Shown here: one piece after another, positions 35,571 to 46,577 of the stretch | Layout: each line of letters opens with the position of its first letter | Numbering within the stretch: position 1 is the first letter of the stretch | Origin: Deltaproteobacteria bacterium Ga0077539 | Lineage (GTDB): Bacteria > Myxococcota_A > Polyangia > Polyangiales > Ga0077539 | Direction of reading: 5' to 3' | Assembly: GCA_001465015.1 (NCBI GenBank) | Contig: LNEO01000123.1 | Location: 202,827-266,826 of the forward strand | DNA: 64,000 nt | Program-made: the position numbers and the translations under genes | Notes under the pieces: generated by a model | What the model saw: the letters and a program-made list of their open reading frames with translations, nothing else | Told to the model about the DNA's origin: nothing | Databases searched by the model: none

Positions 35571-37646
35571 GTGATCCGGGTCGAGGTCGAGCAGGGCGAT
35601 GTCCGGGGGCTCCGCGCAGAGAAGTCCGAGCAGGTCACCGTCGGTCGCGCTCCTGGCAACGACCTTCACCTGCCGGACTGGCACGTGTCGGGAAACCACG
35701 CGGTGCTCGTCTTCGCGGGCACGAGCATTCGTCTGCGCGATCTGCGAAGCACCAACGGCTCTCGGGTTCTGAGAGGCTCGAGCGTCCTCGCTGTCGACGG
35801 GAGCTGTCAGTGGGAGCGTCTGCTCGAGCCCGGCGATCGCGTGTCGCTCGGCAACTCGAGCGCCCCCGTCGTCCTTCGCGTCGAGTGGGCGGGAGCCGCG
35901 CCCGAGCGAGTCAGCGTCGAAGCGACGCCGCCCCCGAGCGATCAACGCGCGACGCCACCACGCGAGCCGATCTCGAGACCGATCGAGCCGAGCCCACAGA
36001 ACGAAGCGCGCGTCGCGTTCGATAGCGCGTCGGCCGAAGACGCTCCGGACGACTCGCGCGTCGTCGCGGTGCGACCCGTCGCGGCGATCGCCGAGGCTCG
36101 CATGGCGGTCGAGGCGGACCCGGTTTCGCTGAAGGCCGTCTACGAAGCCGCGCGAAAGATCGGCGCGGCGCTCGAGCTGGACGAGGTGCTCGATGCGATC
36201 TCCGACGCGGTGTTCGGCCTCGTCGCCAAGGCGACGCACCTCACGATCGTGCTTCGCAACGAGAGTCCCGTCGCGGACGGAGGGGCGATCACACCGGAGG
36301 CGTACGCCCCCGTGACGACGCGCGTTCGCGGTCGAACGGGAGTTCCGACAGAGCCAGTTCCGATCGCGCGGAGCGTATTTCGAAGGGTGCTGGCAGAGCG
36401 CGCGGCGGTGCTCGCGGCGGACGCGCAGCGAGACATGGGCGCGGCGTCGATCATGGGCGCGAGCATCCTGTCGACGATGGCTGTTCCCCTCTGGAAGGGC
36501 GACGACATCCTCGGCGTGCTCGAGGTCGACAACCGCGATTCGCCGGGAATCTTTCGAGAGCGAGACCTCGACATCCTGACGGTCGTCACGTCCAACGCCT
36601 CGCTCGCTGTCGCCAACGCGCGCCTCTATCGCCGCGTGCTCACCGCGGAGGCGAGCGCCCGCGCGGAGGCTGGCTACCTCAAGCAGCGCGCGCAAAAGCG
36701 CATCGAGGGGATCATCGGCGAGTCCGGCGCGATGCGCGCGGTGTTCGCGTCGATGCAGAAGGTCATCGACACCCGCGTCACCGTCCTCATCGAAGGCGAG
36801 ACCGGCACCGGCAAAGAGCGCGTCGCGAGCGCGATCCACTACCAGTCTCGCCGCAAGGACAAGCTGTTCGTCGCGCAGAACTGCGCCGCCCTCCCCGAGA
36901 CGCTGCTCGAGAGCGAGCTCTTCGGTCACAAGCGCGGCGCGTTTACCGGCGCGGACTCCGACAAAAAAGGCCTCTTCGAGCTCGCCGACGGAGGCACGCT
37001 CTTTCTCGACGAGATCGGCGAGATGCCGCTCGCTTTGCAGTCGAAGATCCTGCGCGTGCTGCAAGAGGGAGAGGTCCGCCCGCTCGGGGCGAGCGCGACG
37101 CGCACAGTCGATGTGCGCATCGTGACGGCCACCAATCGCAAGCTCGAAGACGAGGTAAAGGCCGGCCGCTTTCGGCAGGATCTCTACTACCGACTGCAGG
37201 TGTTTCCGTTGAGGTTGCCGGCGCTCAGAGAGCGTCGGGACGATATCCCCCTGCTCGCGAAGCACTTTCTCGAGAAGTACTCGCGCGAGATGGGCAAGAG
37301 CGTCGCGGGCTTCTCGCAACAAGCGCTCGAGCTGCTCATGAGCTACTCCTGGCCAGGCAATGTGCGCGAGCTCGAAAACGAGGTTCAACGGCTGGTCATC
37401 CAGCTCGAGCCCGGCGGCTACGCGATGCCGCACGACCTGTCGCCGCGCGTTCGCAACGTCGAGGGAGTCCTCGACAAGATCCGCCCGCCGAAAGGCACGC
37501 TCAAGGACATGATCGAGCACATCGAGAAGTGGCTCTTGATCGAGGCGCTCCGCGAACACGGCGGAAACAAGTCGGCCACCGCCAAGACCCTCGGCATCAC
37601 CCGCGAGGGTCTGCACAAGAAGCTCAAGGGATACGGAATCGGATGA
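35571..37646 (+). CDS. Sigma54-dependent activator with FHA and GAF sensor domains
   Basis: A 691-residue enhancer-binding protein. The N-terminus is an FHA domain ([27 protein letters not shown] ... [12 protein letters not shown], about 22-95), so input is probably a phosphothreonine partner. A GAF-like domain covers about 185-350 ([24 protein letters not shown]). The AAA+ domain has Walker A GETGTGKE near 409-416, the sigma54-contact loop GAFTGA near 454-459, Walker [13 protein letters not shown] and an Arg-finger region. The C-terminus is a Fis-type helix-turn-helix ([29 protein letters not shown]). It starts with GTG at 35571. FHA-type activators linking Ser/Thr kinases to sigma54 genes are characteristic of Myxococcota. 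It could control the two small downstream genes. Confidence 0.95.
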   Translation: MIRVEVEQGDVRGLRAEKSEQVTVGRAPGNDLHLPDWHVSGNHAVLVFAGTSIRLRDLRSTNGSRVLRGSSVLAVDGSCQWERLLEPGDRVSLGNSSAPVVLRVEWAGAAPERVSVEATPPPSDQRATPPREPISRPIEPSPQNEARVAFDSASAEDAPDDSRVVAVRPVAAIAEARMAVEADPVSLKAVYEAARKIGAALELDEVLDAISDAVFGLVAKATHLTIVLRNESPVADGGAITPEAYAPVTTRVRGRTGVPTEPVPIARSVFRRVLAERAAVLAADAQRDMGAASIMGASILSTMAVPLWKGDDILGVLEVDNRDSPGIFRERDLDILTVVTSNASLAVANARLYRRVLTAEASARAEAGYLKQRAQKRIEGIIGESGAMRAVFASMQKVIDTRVTVLIEGETGTGKERVASAIHYQSRRKDKLFVAQNCAALPETLLESELFGHKRGAFTGADSDKKGLFELADGGTLFLDEIGEMPLALQSKILRVLQEGEVRPLGASATRTVDVRIVTATNRKLEDEVKAGRFRQDLYYRLQVFPLRLPALRERRDDIPLLAKHFLEKYSREMGKSVAGFSQQALELLMSYSWPGNVRELENEVQRLVIQLEPGGYAMPHDLSPRVRNVEGVLDKIRPPKGTLKDMIEHIEKWLLIEALREHGGNKSATAKTLGITREGLHKKLKGYGIG

Positions 37647-37682
37647 CCGCGGGTCATCCAATGATTTGCAGGAGATTCTTCG

Positions 37683-37985
37683 ATGAACACCGCACCGCAC
37701 TTTCTTCGTTTCACCCGGGCTCTCGCGCTCGGCGCCACGGTGATCGCCGCTGGATGCGGCGCCAACGTGCAGCCGGACACGGGCCCGGACGCGTCGTCCA
37801 ACGACGTCGCGTCCGCTGACAGCACGACCGCGGACGTCGACGAGTGCAGCACTTGCGAGTGCTCGGGCATCGCTCCCCTCGACGTCGCGACGCAAGACGC
37901 GGGCGGCCGGCCGATGTGCACAGGCGCGCTGCTCCGCTGCTGCGCCGCGATCGGGCCGCTGCCTCCACCAGAGCTCCTCTCATGA
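37683..37985 (+). CDS. Cys-rich mini-lipoprotein (100 residues)
   Basis: Signal peptide with lipobox IAAGC (Cys25), an Asp/Ser/Thr-rich stalk, then a compact Cys cluster: DECSTCECSG, one Cys in MCTG and a CC pair in LLRCCAAIG, ending with a Pro-rich tail. The six mature cysteines could bind a metal or form disulfides. I recognise no family. Good Shine-Dalgarno AGGAG at 37671-37675, seven bases before ATG 37683. It lies 37 bases after the FHA-sigma54 activator, and its stop overlaps the start of the ferritin-like gene (ATGA at 37982-37985), so the two proteins are translationally coupled and probably act together. Confidence 0.75.
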   Translation: MNTAPHFLRFTRALALGATVIAAGCGANVQPDTGPDASSNDVASADSTTADVDECSTCECSGIAPLDVATQDAGGRPMCTGALLRCCAAIGPLPPPELLS

Positions 37986-38833
37986 GCGACGATCGGATCG
38001 ACCGCGTCGTCGTTGCGACGCTCTCGGACACGCCGCTCGCCAAGGAGTACGCGACGCTCCGCGAGCAGCTCGCGCGCTGCGGAACGACCACAGACGCGTT
38101 CGACCCGAAGCCGTACGACGCGCGCGCGGTCGACGCGGCGCGCGACATGTGGCGCGCGCGTATGGAGGTCGAGCACCGATCGACTACGGTGTTCGCGCAG
38201 CTCGCGTCGCAGCTGATGGAGGCCAACGCCTCGCTCGACGCCAAGGCCGTGATGCTTCGCATGGCCTACGACGAGATGCGCCACACCGAAAACTGCGGAG
38301 ACGTGCTGCGCGCGATGGGCGTCGAGGCCAAGGTCGAGACCAACGTCGTGTGCGCGCCGCTCGCGGTGCACAAGAGCTCGTCGCCCGAACAACGGGCGCT
38401 GCGCAACGTGATCTACACCACGTGCATGTCCGAGATGGTCGCGGTCGCTCGCTTCGTCGACACGCTCGACGAAATGGAGGACCCGTATCTTCGCGATCGC
38501 ACGAGGCTGTTGCTCGCCGACGAGATCCTCCACGGACAGTTCGGATTTCATTACCTCACCGCCTGGAAGGACTGGCTCGACCAGCACCCCGATGAAGTGC
38601 GGTCGCTCGAGCGCTACCTCGTCCACGCGTTCGCGGTGATCGAGACGATGCTCGCGGGCCCTCCCGTGCGGGAGATCGTGCGGACCAAGGACGAGATCGC
38701 GCTCGGCCTCCCTGAGCCGCACCGCTCTCGCGACATCTTCTACCAGACGATGGAGCACGCCACGGTTCCTGGGCTCGAGCGCTTCGGCATCGATGCAGGA
38801 AAGAGCTGGCGCGAACGCCGTCGCCTCGCCTGA
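37982..38833 (+). CDS. Ferritin-like di-iron protein
   Basis: A 283-residue all-helical protein with the four-helix carboxylate di-iron pattern: a first-helix Glu at about 62-64 (MEVEHRS), DEMRHTE with Glu98 and His101, Glu151 in SEMVAVAR and DEILHGQ with Glu181 and His184. This is the two-times (E, ExxH) spacing of ferritin-like oxygenases, rubrerythrin-like and related proteins. No signal peptide is present, so it is cytosolic as read. The substrate is not apparent. It could be an oxidase/oxygenase or a metal store. It begins at ATG 37982, overlapping the Cys-rich lipoprotein stop by four bases, and follows the FHA-sigma54 activator, which may control it. Confidence 0.85.
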   Translation: MSDDRIDRVVVATLSDTPLAKEYATLREQLARCGTTTDAFDPKPYDARAVDAARDMWRARMEVEHRSTTVFAQLASQLMEANASLDAKAVMLRMAYDEMRHTENCGDVLRAMGVEAKVETNVVCAPLAVHKSSSPEQRALRNVIYTTCMSEMVAVARFVDTLDEMEDPYLRDRTRLLLADEILHGQFGFHYLTAWKDWLDQHPDEVRSLERYLVHAFAVIETMLAGPPVREIVRTKDEIALGLPEPHRSRDIFYQTMEHATVPGLERFGIDAGKSWRERRRLA

Positions 38834-38877
38834 GGTCCACGCGCAGTTCTTTCACGAGCACCACGGTTGAGCGCGGC

Positions 38878-40140
38878 TCAGTCGTCCCACGCCGCGGTCG
38901 GAGGCTCGGCAGCGTCGCGACCGAACGGTCCCTCGAGACGCAGCACCCACCGCCGCGCGACCTCTTGCTGCACGCGGCGCAGCAATCGATCCGCGCGCGC
39001 GACGTCCGCGCGTCGAGGCAGCTTCGTGCGCTCCCACGCCTCGGCGAGCGGCGCGGTGAGCGACTCGGCCTCCGCGAGCACGTCGTCGAGCGGGACCTCG
39101 CCTTTCTTGATCGCGAACAGCTTCGCTCGAAACTCGCCGCGCACCTCGAACTCGGGCTCACCCGTGCGGAGCCACTCGGTCGCGGTCACGATCAAGCGCA
39201 GCAGGTTGTACGCGTTCTTCGGACGCAGCTCGCGCGGGAGCTCGAGGCCGGTCGCCGCGTTGCTCGTGGCGAACTCGGCGAGCGCAGAGAACTCGTTGCG
39301 CTCGAGCAGCCCCTGATCGTGCATCGATCGGTAGAGCTGCTTGACGTACTGCTTGGCCGAAAGCTGCGCGTCGGCCTCGGTTACCGTGGCCCGCGGTGAG
39401 AGCTTCGCGAGCTTGTCGGCCACCTCATCGAGCGTCAGCGTCGGCGCCACGCGCAACCACTCGAGCACGTCGCCGCGGTGTCGGACGAGCCGGAGGTTTT
39501 GCGACAGCTTGTCGAGCTGCGAGGTCGCGTAGCGCCCGAACGAGCCGTAGATCTCTGCGCTCACGAAGGCGTCGCGCTCTTCGAGGAGCCACTGGCCGAT
39601 CTCGTCCGTGGCGTGGGCGCTCTTTACGAACAGCGCCTCGAGGGTGTTCGGGTCCGCGCGAAGCGCCTGCTTGATGCACTTGGCGACGGCCCAGAACGTG
39701 TGACTTCCGTCCTCGTTGACGAGGTCTTCGGGCGGCGCGACGAGCCCCTGCGTCCAAGAGAGCGGCGTCGCGAAGACGCCGCGAATGTCGGTGTCCGATC
39801 CCTCCGTGGCCAGCCCCCAGGCGCGCGAACCCACGGTGGTTTCGAGCACGACGCACGGTCGAAGAGCATCCCACGCGTCTGCGCGTCGCTGCGCATAGCG
39901 CACCTGGCCGACCTTGCGCGGGACGAGCTCGGTGCGCGCGTAGCGAACCACGCCCACCCCGACGATGTGCACGTCGAACTCGTCTCTCTCTGGCTCGGCG
40001 CGCACGACGCGACCGCTCGCCCCTTGCGGAACGCGCCGCTCGCCCGCCATGCGGTCGACGCCGACGGTCACCTCGGTGCCGTTGGGCAGCGGGAGCGCGC
40101 GCGGATCGATCGCGCCGAGCCCTTTGATGCGAAGGTCCAT
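38878..40140 (-). CDS. RlaP-type predicted nucleotidyltransferase
   Basis: A 420-residue cytosolic protein. A small N-terminal beta-barrel-like region (about 1-80) precedes a nucleotidyltransferase core with the Pol-beta-superfamily motif GSRAWGLATEGSDTDIRGV (Gly-Ser at 104-105, Asp116 and Asp118). The long helical C-terminal region includes LRPKNAYNLLRLIVTATEWLRTGE and KLPRRADVARADRLLRRV. This is the COG3541/RlaP (RNA-ligase-associated nucleotidyltransferase) family, whose members often sit beside RNA ligases and are proposed to act in RNA repair. No ligase is visible here. The upstream neighbour is a leucine-rich-repeat protein 43 bases away. I chose ATG 40140. An ATG four codons upstream (40152) is equally possible, and neither has a clear ribosome site. 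Confidence 0.85.
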   Translation of the reverse strand: MDLRIKGLGAIDPRALPLPNGTEVTVGVDRMAGERRVPQGASGRVVRAEPERDEFDVHIVGVGVVRYARTELVPRKVGQVRYAQRRADAWDALRPCVVLETTVGSRAWGLATEGSDTDIRGVFATPLSWTQGLVAPPEDLVNEDGSHTFWAVAKCIKQALRADPNTLEALFVKSAHATDEIGQWLLEERDAFVSAEIYGSFGRYATSQLDKLSQNLRLVRHRGDVLEWLRVAPTLTLDEVADKLAKLSPRATVTEADAQLSAKQYVKQLYRSMHDQGLLERNEFSALAEFATSNAATGLELPRELRPKNAYNLLRLIVTATEWLRTGEPEFEVRGEFRAKLFAIKKGEVPLDDVLAEAESLTAPLAEAWERTKLPRRADVARADRLLRRVQQEVARRWVLRLEGPFGRDAAEPPTAAWDD

Positions 40141-40183
40141 GGGCCGCAGCATTGCGTCGCCGCCGGGCGCGCGTCGAGGGGGA

Positions 40184-41995
40184 TCAGGACAAGTAGATCC
40201 GCGCGCCAAACGTGTCCCTGAGCAGCGACACGTCTTGCGGATCGAGGCCTTCTTTCGAGACCGAGATGCGTTGAACGCGCTCCGCGAACGGGGCTTTCGC
40301 GATGACCGCTCCGTCGCCGGGAGAGAGCTTCCAGTACATGATCTCGAGCGACTCGAGCTGGGCCGAGCGCTTGTGAGCGCACAGGTATTCGAGCGCCTGA
40401 CTCCCGAGCCCGTAGTTGCTCGAGAGGTTGAGCAAGCGGAGCTTCTCGATGTGTGGACAGTCGAGCAAGTCCGCCATGGCGTCGGGGTCGAGCTCTGTGT
40501 TGTACAGGTTGAGATCGACGCACGCCGACAGCCAGACGGCGTTCGCCCAGATCGAAGGCGGGCTCTTCGCGGTGCGCTTCTTGGGCGCCTTGGGCTTGGC
40601 GCCGTAACCCGCGGTCCCGAGCGCGTTGCCCGAGAGGTTCACGACGCGGGGCCTCGCGGCGGCGCTGATCGACCCGAGCTCTTCGAACGCCTTCGTCGTC
40701 ACGCCGTTGTATTGCACGTCGAGCACGCGCAGCGAGCCGAGGTTCTGACTGGTCAAGAGCGCGACGAAGCCCTTGTCGCCGATCTCGTTCTGCCCGAGGT
40801 AGAGCTCTTCGAGCGACGACGCTGCGGCCCAATCCGCGAGCGCGCGAGCGCCCTCGGCCTTCACGAGCGGATCGACGGAGTTGCCCTCGAGCGAGAGCTT
40901 GCGCAGTCGCGTGATGACCTTGTTCGCGCAGAGCGACGCCACGCCCTCGTCGCCGATCTCGTTGGCGCCGAAGTCGAGCGCTTCGAGCCGCGAGAGCCGC
41001 TTGCTGCTGAGCAGCGCCTTCGCCCCCTTCGCGCGCGCGTCGTTGTACTTGACGCGGAGTCGCTCGACGCCATCGAGCCAAGGCGCCTTCGCGAGAGCGG
41101 TGAAATCGGCGGGCTTGAGGTGGTTGTGGCCGACGTCCAGCTCGACGAGCGGCCCGGTCTTCGGCGCGGCGACGAGCGCCTTGATGCCCCGAGATTTGCC
41201 GTTGTTGTTGTGCAGGCTCAACCGCTCGAGCGTCGGCCACGCCTTGCTCGCAGCGATCGCTTCGAACAGCGCGGTGCCTCCCTCGAAGTAGTCGAAATCG
41301 AGGCCGAGCACCGACGGAGGCAACGCGTCGAAGAGCGCGTCGATGTCGATGCCCAGCGAGCGCGACACCCTGAAAAAGACCGGTCGACCGTCGAGCGCGC
41401 GAACGATCTCGAGCGCGACGGCCGCGTCCTTGCCGAACAAGGTGACGTGGCGAAGTTTGGGAGCGCGCGTCGGGTCCGCGGCGAGCCAGCGCGCTCGCTC
41501 GACGTCCTCGGGACGCACGAGGGCGGTCGAGTCGCCGGCGAGAGCCAGCGCGGGCTTTCCCTTCATCGCGAGGTCGATCGCGCCGCCTGCGAGATAACGG
41601 TCCGTTGGCGCGAGGTCCGCGCACACTTCGTTGGCCAGGATGGCGAGCGACTCTCGCTCGAGCTCGCTCTCGCAGCCCGAGAGCACGTTGATGATCCCTG
41701 GCCAGCGGTAGTACGAAGCGGCGCTGCTCGCGCCCCACGCGCGAACGGCGGCGATCCTGCGGTCGCGGTCGAGGTCGAGCCCGAACACCTCGCGAAAGCT
41801 CTTCGAGTCGTACACCGTCACGTGCTCGGGGACCGCGTGCTGCTCGGTCAGCGAGTCGCCGAGGACGACGCTGGGCCGTCCGCTCTGCGGGAGCTCGAAG
41901 GCGAGCTTCGCGCCAGAGGCTGCGATCACGCGGTCTCGCTCTTCGTCCGAGACCGACTGCAAAGGAGTGAGCTGAACCCAGATGTTCTCGTCCAT
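40184..41995 (-). CDS. Leucine-rich-repeat (RNI-like) protein
   Basis: A 603-residue cytosolic protein. The N-terminal 190 residues are an uncharacterised domain. From about 190 on there are ribonuclease-inhibitor-type repeats, for example LEALDFGANEIGDEGVASLCAN, LEELYLGQNEIGDKGFVALL and LRVLDVQYNGVTTKAFEELGS, each ending in a helix (xxGxxAL). An insert rich in Lys/Ala (GAKPKAPKKRTAKSPP) interrupts the array near 460, and more repeats follow. Such repeats mediate protein binding. No effector domain or signal peptide is visible. It starts with ATG 41995, 18 bases before the methyltransferase stop on the same strand, so it may belong to one transcript with RlaP downstream. Confidence 0.85.
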   Translation of the reverse strand: MDENIWVQLTPLQSVSDEERDRVIAASGAKLAFELPQSGRPSVVLGDSLTEQHAVPEHVTVYDSKSFREVFGLDLDRDRRIAAVRAWGASSAASYYRWPGIINVLSGCESELERESLAILANEVCADLAPTDRYLAGGAIDLAMKGKPALALAGDSTALVRPEDVERARWLAADPTRAPKLRHVTLFGKDAAVALEIVRALDGRPVFFRVSRSLGIDIDALFDALPPSVLGLDFDYFEGGTALFEAIAASKAWPTLERLSLHNNNGKSRGIKALVAAPKTGPLVELDVGHNHLKPADFTALAKAPWLDGVERLRVKYNDARAKGAKALLSSKRLSRLEALDFGANEIGDEGVASLCANKVITRLRKLSLEGNSVDPLVKAEGARALADWAAASSLEELYLGQNEIGDKGFVALLTSQNLGSLRVLDVQYNGVTTKAFEELGSISAAARPRVVNLSGNALGTAGYGAKPKAPKKRTAKSPPSIWANAVWLSACVDLNLYNTELDPDAMADLLDCPHIEKLRLLNLSSNYGLGSQALEYLCAHKRSAQLESLEIMYWKLSPGDGAVIAKAPFAERVQRISVSKEGLDPQDVSLLRDTFGARIYLS

Positions 41996-42013
41996 CGGGG
42001 CGACTATACCCGC

Positions 42014-42811
42014 TCAGCGGCGGCGCGCGACGAGGGTGAAGAGCGCGTCCGAAAAGAGCCTGAACTCACCCCACGCGCGCACGAGCGGCTCGACGCGGCG
42101 CGAGCGGCGCGCCCGATGCACCGGCGACTCGACGAGCTCGAGCCCCTCGCTGCGCAGCACGTTCGCGACGTGATTTCCGACGGGAAACACTCCCACGTCG
42201 TAGCCCTTCGCGCCGCGCCGCCACTCGACGTAGCGACGCCCCAGCGAGTGCGACAACACGCTGGCGCCGGCGAGCCCATAGTGCGGATCGCTCTTGAGCC
42301 AGTGAGGCGAAAACCGGTTGGGGCCGTAGATGTACGCGACGCCTCCGGGCGCCAGGACCCTGGCGATCTCTCGCAGGCACGCGTCGGCGTCGCGGCAGTG
42401 TTCGATCACGTCGACGAAGGTGACGACGTCGAACGATCGGTCGTCGAACGGCAGCGCCTCGCCCTGCGCGGTGCGAAACGTCGCAGTGATCCCCCACCCC
42501 TTTGCGCGCAGACGCCCCGCCTCGAGCACCCAGTCTTCGGGCTCGATGCCCGTCACGCTCGCGCCGCGCTCGGCCATCACGCACGCGAGCGCTCCGGTCT
42601 GGCAGCCCACGTCGAGCGCTCGGGCGCCGCGCAGCGTTCGCTGGGCCTCGATGGCGTCGGCGATCTTTCGGCACTCTTCGACGCGGCGCTCGAAGTGCGC
42701 GAGCCACTTGTCTGCGGCCGGGTCGCTCCAGTCGATGACGCGACCCCAGTATTCGAGAAACGCTTGATCTCTCGGGTCGCTCGCGCGTGGACCCTTCGCC
42801 CGATCGGTCAT
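42014..42811 (-). CDS. SAM-dependent class I methyltransferase
   Basis: A 265-residue enzyme with the Rossmann methyltransferase motifs: LDVGCQTG (67-74, motif I), the acidic end of strand 2 (VTGIEPEDW), EALPFDDRSFDVVTFVDVIEHC and VLAPGGVAYIYGPN. The closest general match is the UbiG/Methyltransf_11 group. The substrate cannot be read from sequence. The region after motif V is basic and may contact a membrane lipid or polymer. Its start ATG (42811) is only 7 bases from the stop of the inositol-3-phosphate synthase gene, so the two are surely co-transcribed. Methylation of an inositol product (lipid or osmolyte) is a fair guess, not a demonstrated role. Confidence 0.9.
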   Translation of the reverse strand: MTDRAKGPRASDPRDQAFLEYWGRVIDWSDPAADKWLAHFERRVEECRKIADAIEAQRTLRGARALDVGCQTGALACVMAERGASVTGIEPEDWVLEAGRLRAKGWGITATFRTAQGEALPFDDRSFDVVTFVDVIEHCRDADACLREIARVLAPGGVAYIYGPNRFSPHWLKSDPHYGLAGASVLSHSLGRRYVEWRRGAKGYDVGVFPVGNHVANVLRSEGLELVESPVHRARRSRRVEPLVRAWGEFRLFSDALFTLVARRR

Positions 42812-42818
42812 GGCTGGC

Positions 42819-44132
<1,314 letters not shown>

Positions 44133-44429
44133 GGGTTCTCGGAGCGGGCGCGGACCCTATCACAGACGCGAACGCGCAACGCGGCACGCGCAGAGGGAGC
44201 GACGGGAACGACCGCAGCACGGGACCAACGACGCGCTTCAGCGGTGTCCAGCGCGTCTGCCACGACGCTGGGCATTGTGAGCCCGCAGGTTCCGCCTGCG
44301 CAGAACGGCTCGTCGACGGTTTGCACGGCGCGCGGGGTGTGATTGCGGTTCGTCATGTCGCGGCCCGGCCAACTGATTGCTGGATGTGGATGCGGAGAAA
44401 GACGCAGCCGCCAAACGGCGATCTCGCGG

Positions 44430-45459
44430 GCGACGCGGTCCTTGCCCCAACGCGACATCATCGCGCGACCCAGTTTTTCAAGAAGTTGCCAGAAGTCCCG
44501 CAGCTTCTTCACTGCGGACGCGATGTTCTCCGCCGAAAACGAACGCTCCGCGGCGTTCCAGAGCTCGTGCGCCCCGTCGCACACCACGCTCACCGCGAGC
44601 TCCGGACGCTGCGCGAGCGCCGCCTTGCAGTCGTCTCGAAGCGCGTCACACAGCTCGTCGATCGACTCGTTTGGCATTCGGTCGTAGCGGATAGCACCCA
44701 GTATTTTGCCTTGTGAATCGTGCCAGCTCATCGTCCCGCAGTACGCCATCTCGAACAGGCGCTCGATCGGTCGCTTCGCAGCGTTCTTCTTCGGTCGCAC
44801 AGCAGGACGCTTGCGCGCGCACTCGACGGGTAGGCTCACGCGATCGATTGACAGCACGATTCCTGAGGTCTATCGGGCACTGAGACGGCGCGAGCACACT
44901 GCTCTTCGACGGTGTCTCGACGCTCCATGTAGGGCTTGCCGATGGCCTGCGTTTGCTTCCCCGCATAGAGTAGCAGTCGCAATTTCAAGGCGATCTCTTG
45001 TGTTTCTCACTGTGGACCATGCTCGACGAGCATGGCCATCGCAGCGCTGGTCGCAGGGACCCAGTGCTTCACGGCGCCGCATCCAGCGATCACTGGGTCG
45101 TACGTCTCGCTGTTGGGCAAGCCATCGGGCGCGTAAATTGAGCGGACGATGGTGATCGGACCGGAGCGAGAGAAGAGCGTGACGGCGCGACGACAGCGCA
45201 CGCAGAGAGTGCGTCCATCCTGTATTTTCATCGGCGAAATGCGATCGCACGCGGACGCGATGGTGGTGAGGATCGCACGCTCGACGAAAGTCGAGATGTC
45301 GGCGACCAGCGATTCGACTGCGGGGAAGTACAGGGGCTCGTCGCTGCGCGGGTGCCGGGCCGCCTTCGCGATCAACGGAAGAACATCGGCGAGAACATAG
45401 CGAAGAGGCTCGACCTCTGCGCCGAGTTGAAGCATCATGGGCTTGGAACATCCGTGCAT
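44430..45459 (-). pseudogene. Decayed ISKra4-family transposase, split over three frames
   Basis: On the minus strand three pieces in different frames line up with one ISKra4-type transposase. The N-part (45459-45007) has CVRCRRAVTLFSRSGPITIVRSIYAPDG and WVPATSAAMAMLVE. A middle piece (about 45000-44860) reads ERRDTVEEQCARAVSVP. The C-part (44857-44430) has SIDRVSLPVE, RLFEMAYCGTMSWHDSQGKILGAIRYDRMPNESI and VCDGAHELWN, then DFWQLLEKLGRAM. In an intact enzyme these belong to one chain of about 450 residues. Here a stop follows the N-part, part of the middle is missing, one frameshift lies near 44855, and the C-terminus is gone. No terminal inverted repeats were found by eye. It is therefore a relic, not an active element. 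Confidence 0.85.
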
Positions 45460-45737
45460 GGGTGACGTGGAAATTCCCTACTGCAACGGCTCTGCCTTGC
45501 TGTCGCGCACAATCTCGTCGGCCTTTGTCAGCGCGGGTCGGAGCTCCCGCACGACCTGCAATCACACCCCAGGTCACTTCTGTTCGCGGAATTCGGGGTG
45601 GCGTCGAGCGATTCGAAACAGACGCTTCGTGGCGGACTAATCCGAGTTGGGATCAGTTCGAAGTCGGCTGTCGAATTGCTCGAAATCCGGCAGGCGGTTC
45701 CCGTGTTGGCATTGTTGACTGATCGAAGGAGGCGAGC

Positions 45738-46577
45738 ATGCGATTTTCATCGATTCTAGGGCTTTCTGGGCTGCTTTGCGCAGCCGCATCGGGTTGCGGC
45801 CCAACGCCTGGCGTACCACCGCCACCGACACCGCTTCTGACCAGCGGCTACATGCCTGGCACGACGAATCGCGCAGCCAACGACCCCATCGAGATGGTGG
45901 TTCGGAGCGAAGGTCCTTTCTTCGACAGCGCAGCACAGAGCCTCGTTCGTTCGGCCGTTCGCCTCGTGCGTTGGCCGGCGCTCCAGTCGGTAGAGATCTC
46001 GCCCATCAGAGAACCCACCGACGAAGTCGTCCAAGCCGCAATCCACATTCACACGTTCAGGCTAATGCCACGAGATGTTCTTCAGCCTGGATGGTACGCG
46101 GTGGTGGCCAATCGAGCGAGTCTCGGCCGTACACAACCCGCTCCCCATTCGACGGTCGAGCTGGCCGAAATGGGCCTCGTCGCGTTTCCGTTTCGCGTTG
46201 GATCAGCACCACGAGTGCTCCGCGTGGATCAGTGCCTGCCTCGGTCGCTCGGGGTTCGAGTCAACGTGCTCTTCTCAGAGTCTGTGACACTCGGCTCCGA
46301 TCGGTCGAACGGCATTTCGCTCGAATCTGGCGGGGTGCCTTTGGCCTGCACGCTCGCGGGCAGCGGAGTCCTGAGCCGCTACACATTCGACTGTCCGTCG
46401 CTGCGTGAGGACCAAGATCTGACCGTACGTGTCGGAGAGAGTGTCTGCTCACCGAGCGGTCCTTGCATGCAGCAAGGCATCGCGCCAGGTTCCGCCGAGT
46501 TCTCGCTGACGCGCACATCGACCGTGACGATCGAGAGTGGATGCCGGTCGCTAGTTGCTCGAATCGAGGTTCCGTAG
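45738..46577 (+). CDS. Predicted lipoprotein of unknown function in an atypical-composition segment
   Basis: A 279-residue protein with a signal peptide and lipobox ending in ASGC (Cys20). The mature part is mostly beta-strand-like (VRLVRWPALQSVEISPI; GWYAVVANRAS; GVRVNVLFSESVTLGS), with six further Cys residues that may pair, and a final strand RTSTVTIESGCRSLVARIEV. I recognise no family, though the layout suggests an Ig-like or similar periplasmic domain. It has the best Shine-Dalgarno in the window, AAGGAGG at 45726-45732, five bases before ATG 45738. The DNA here is visibly less GC-rich than neighbouring genes and it lies next to a transposon relic, which suggests acquisition by transfer. 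Confidence 0.75.
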   Translation: MRFSSILGLSGLLCAAASGCGPTPGVPPPPTPLLTSGYMPGTTNRAANDPIEMVVRSEGPFFDSAAQSLVRSAVRLVRWPALQSVEISPIREPTDEVVQAAIHIHTFRLMPRDVLQPGWYAVVANRASLGRTQPAPHSTVELAEMGLVAFPFRVGSAPRVLRVDQCLPRSLGVRVNVLFSESVTLGSDRSNGISLESGGVPLACTLAGSGVLSRYTFDCPSLREDQDLTVRVGESVCSPSGPCMQQGIAPGSAEFSLTRTSTVTIESGCRSLVARIEVP

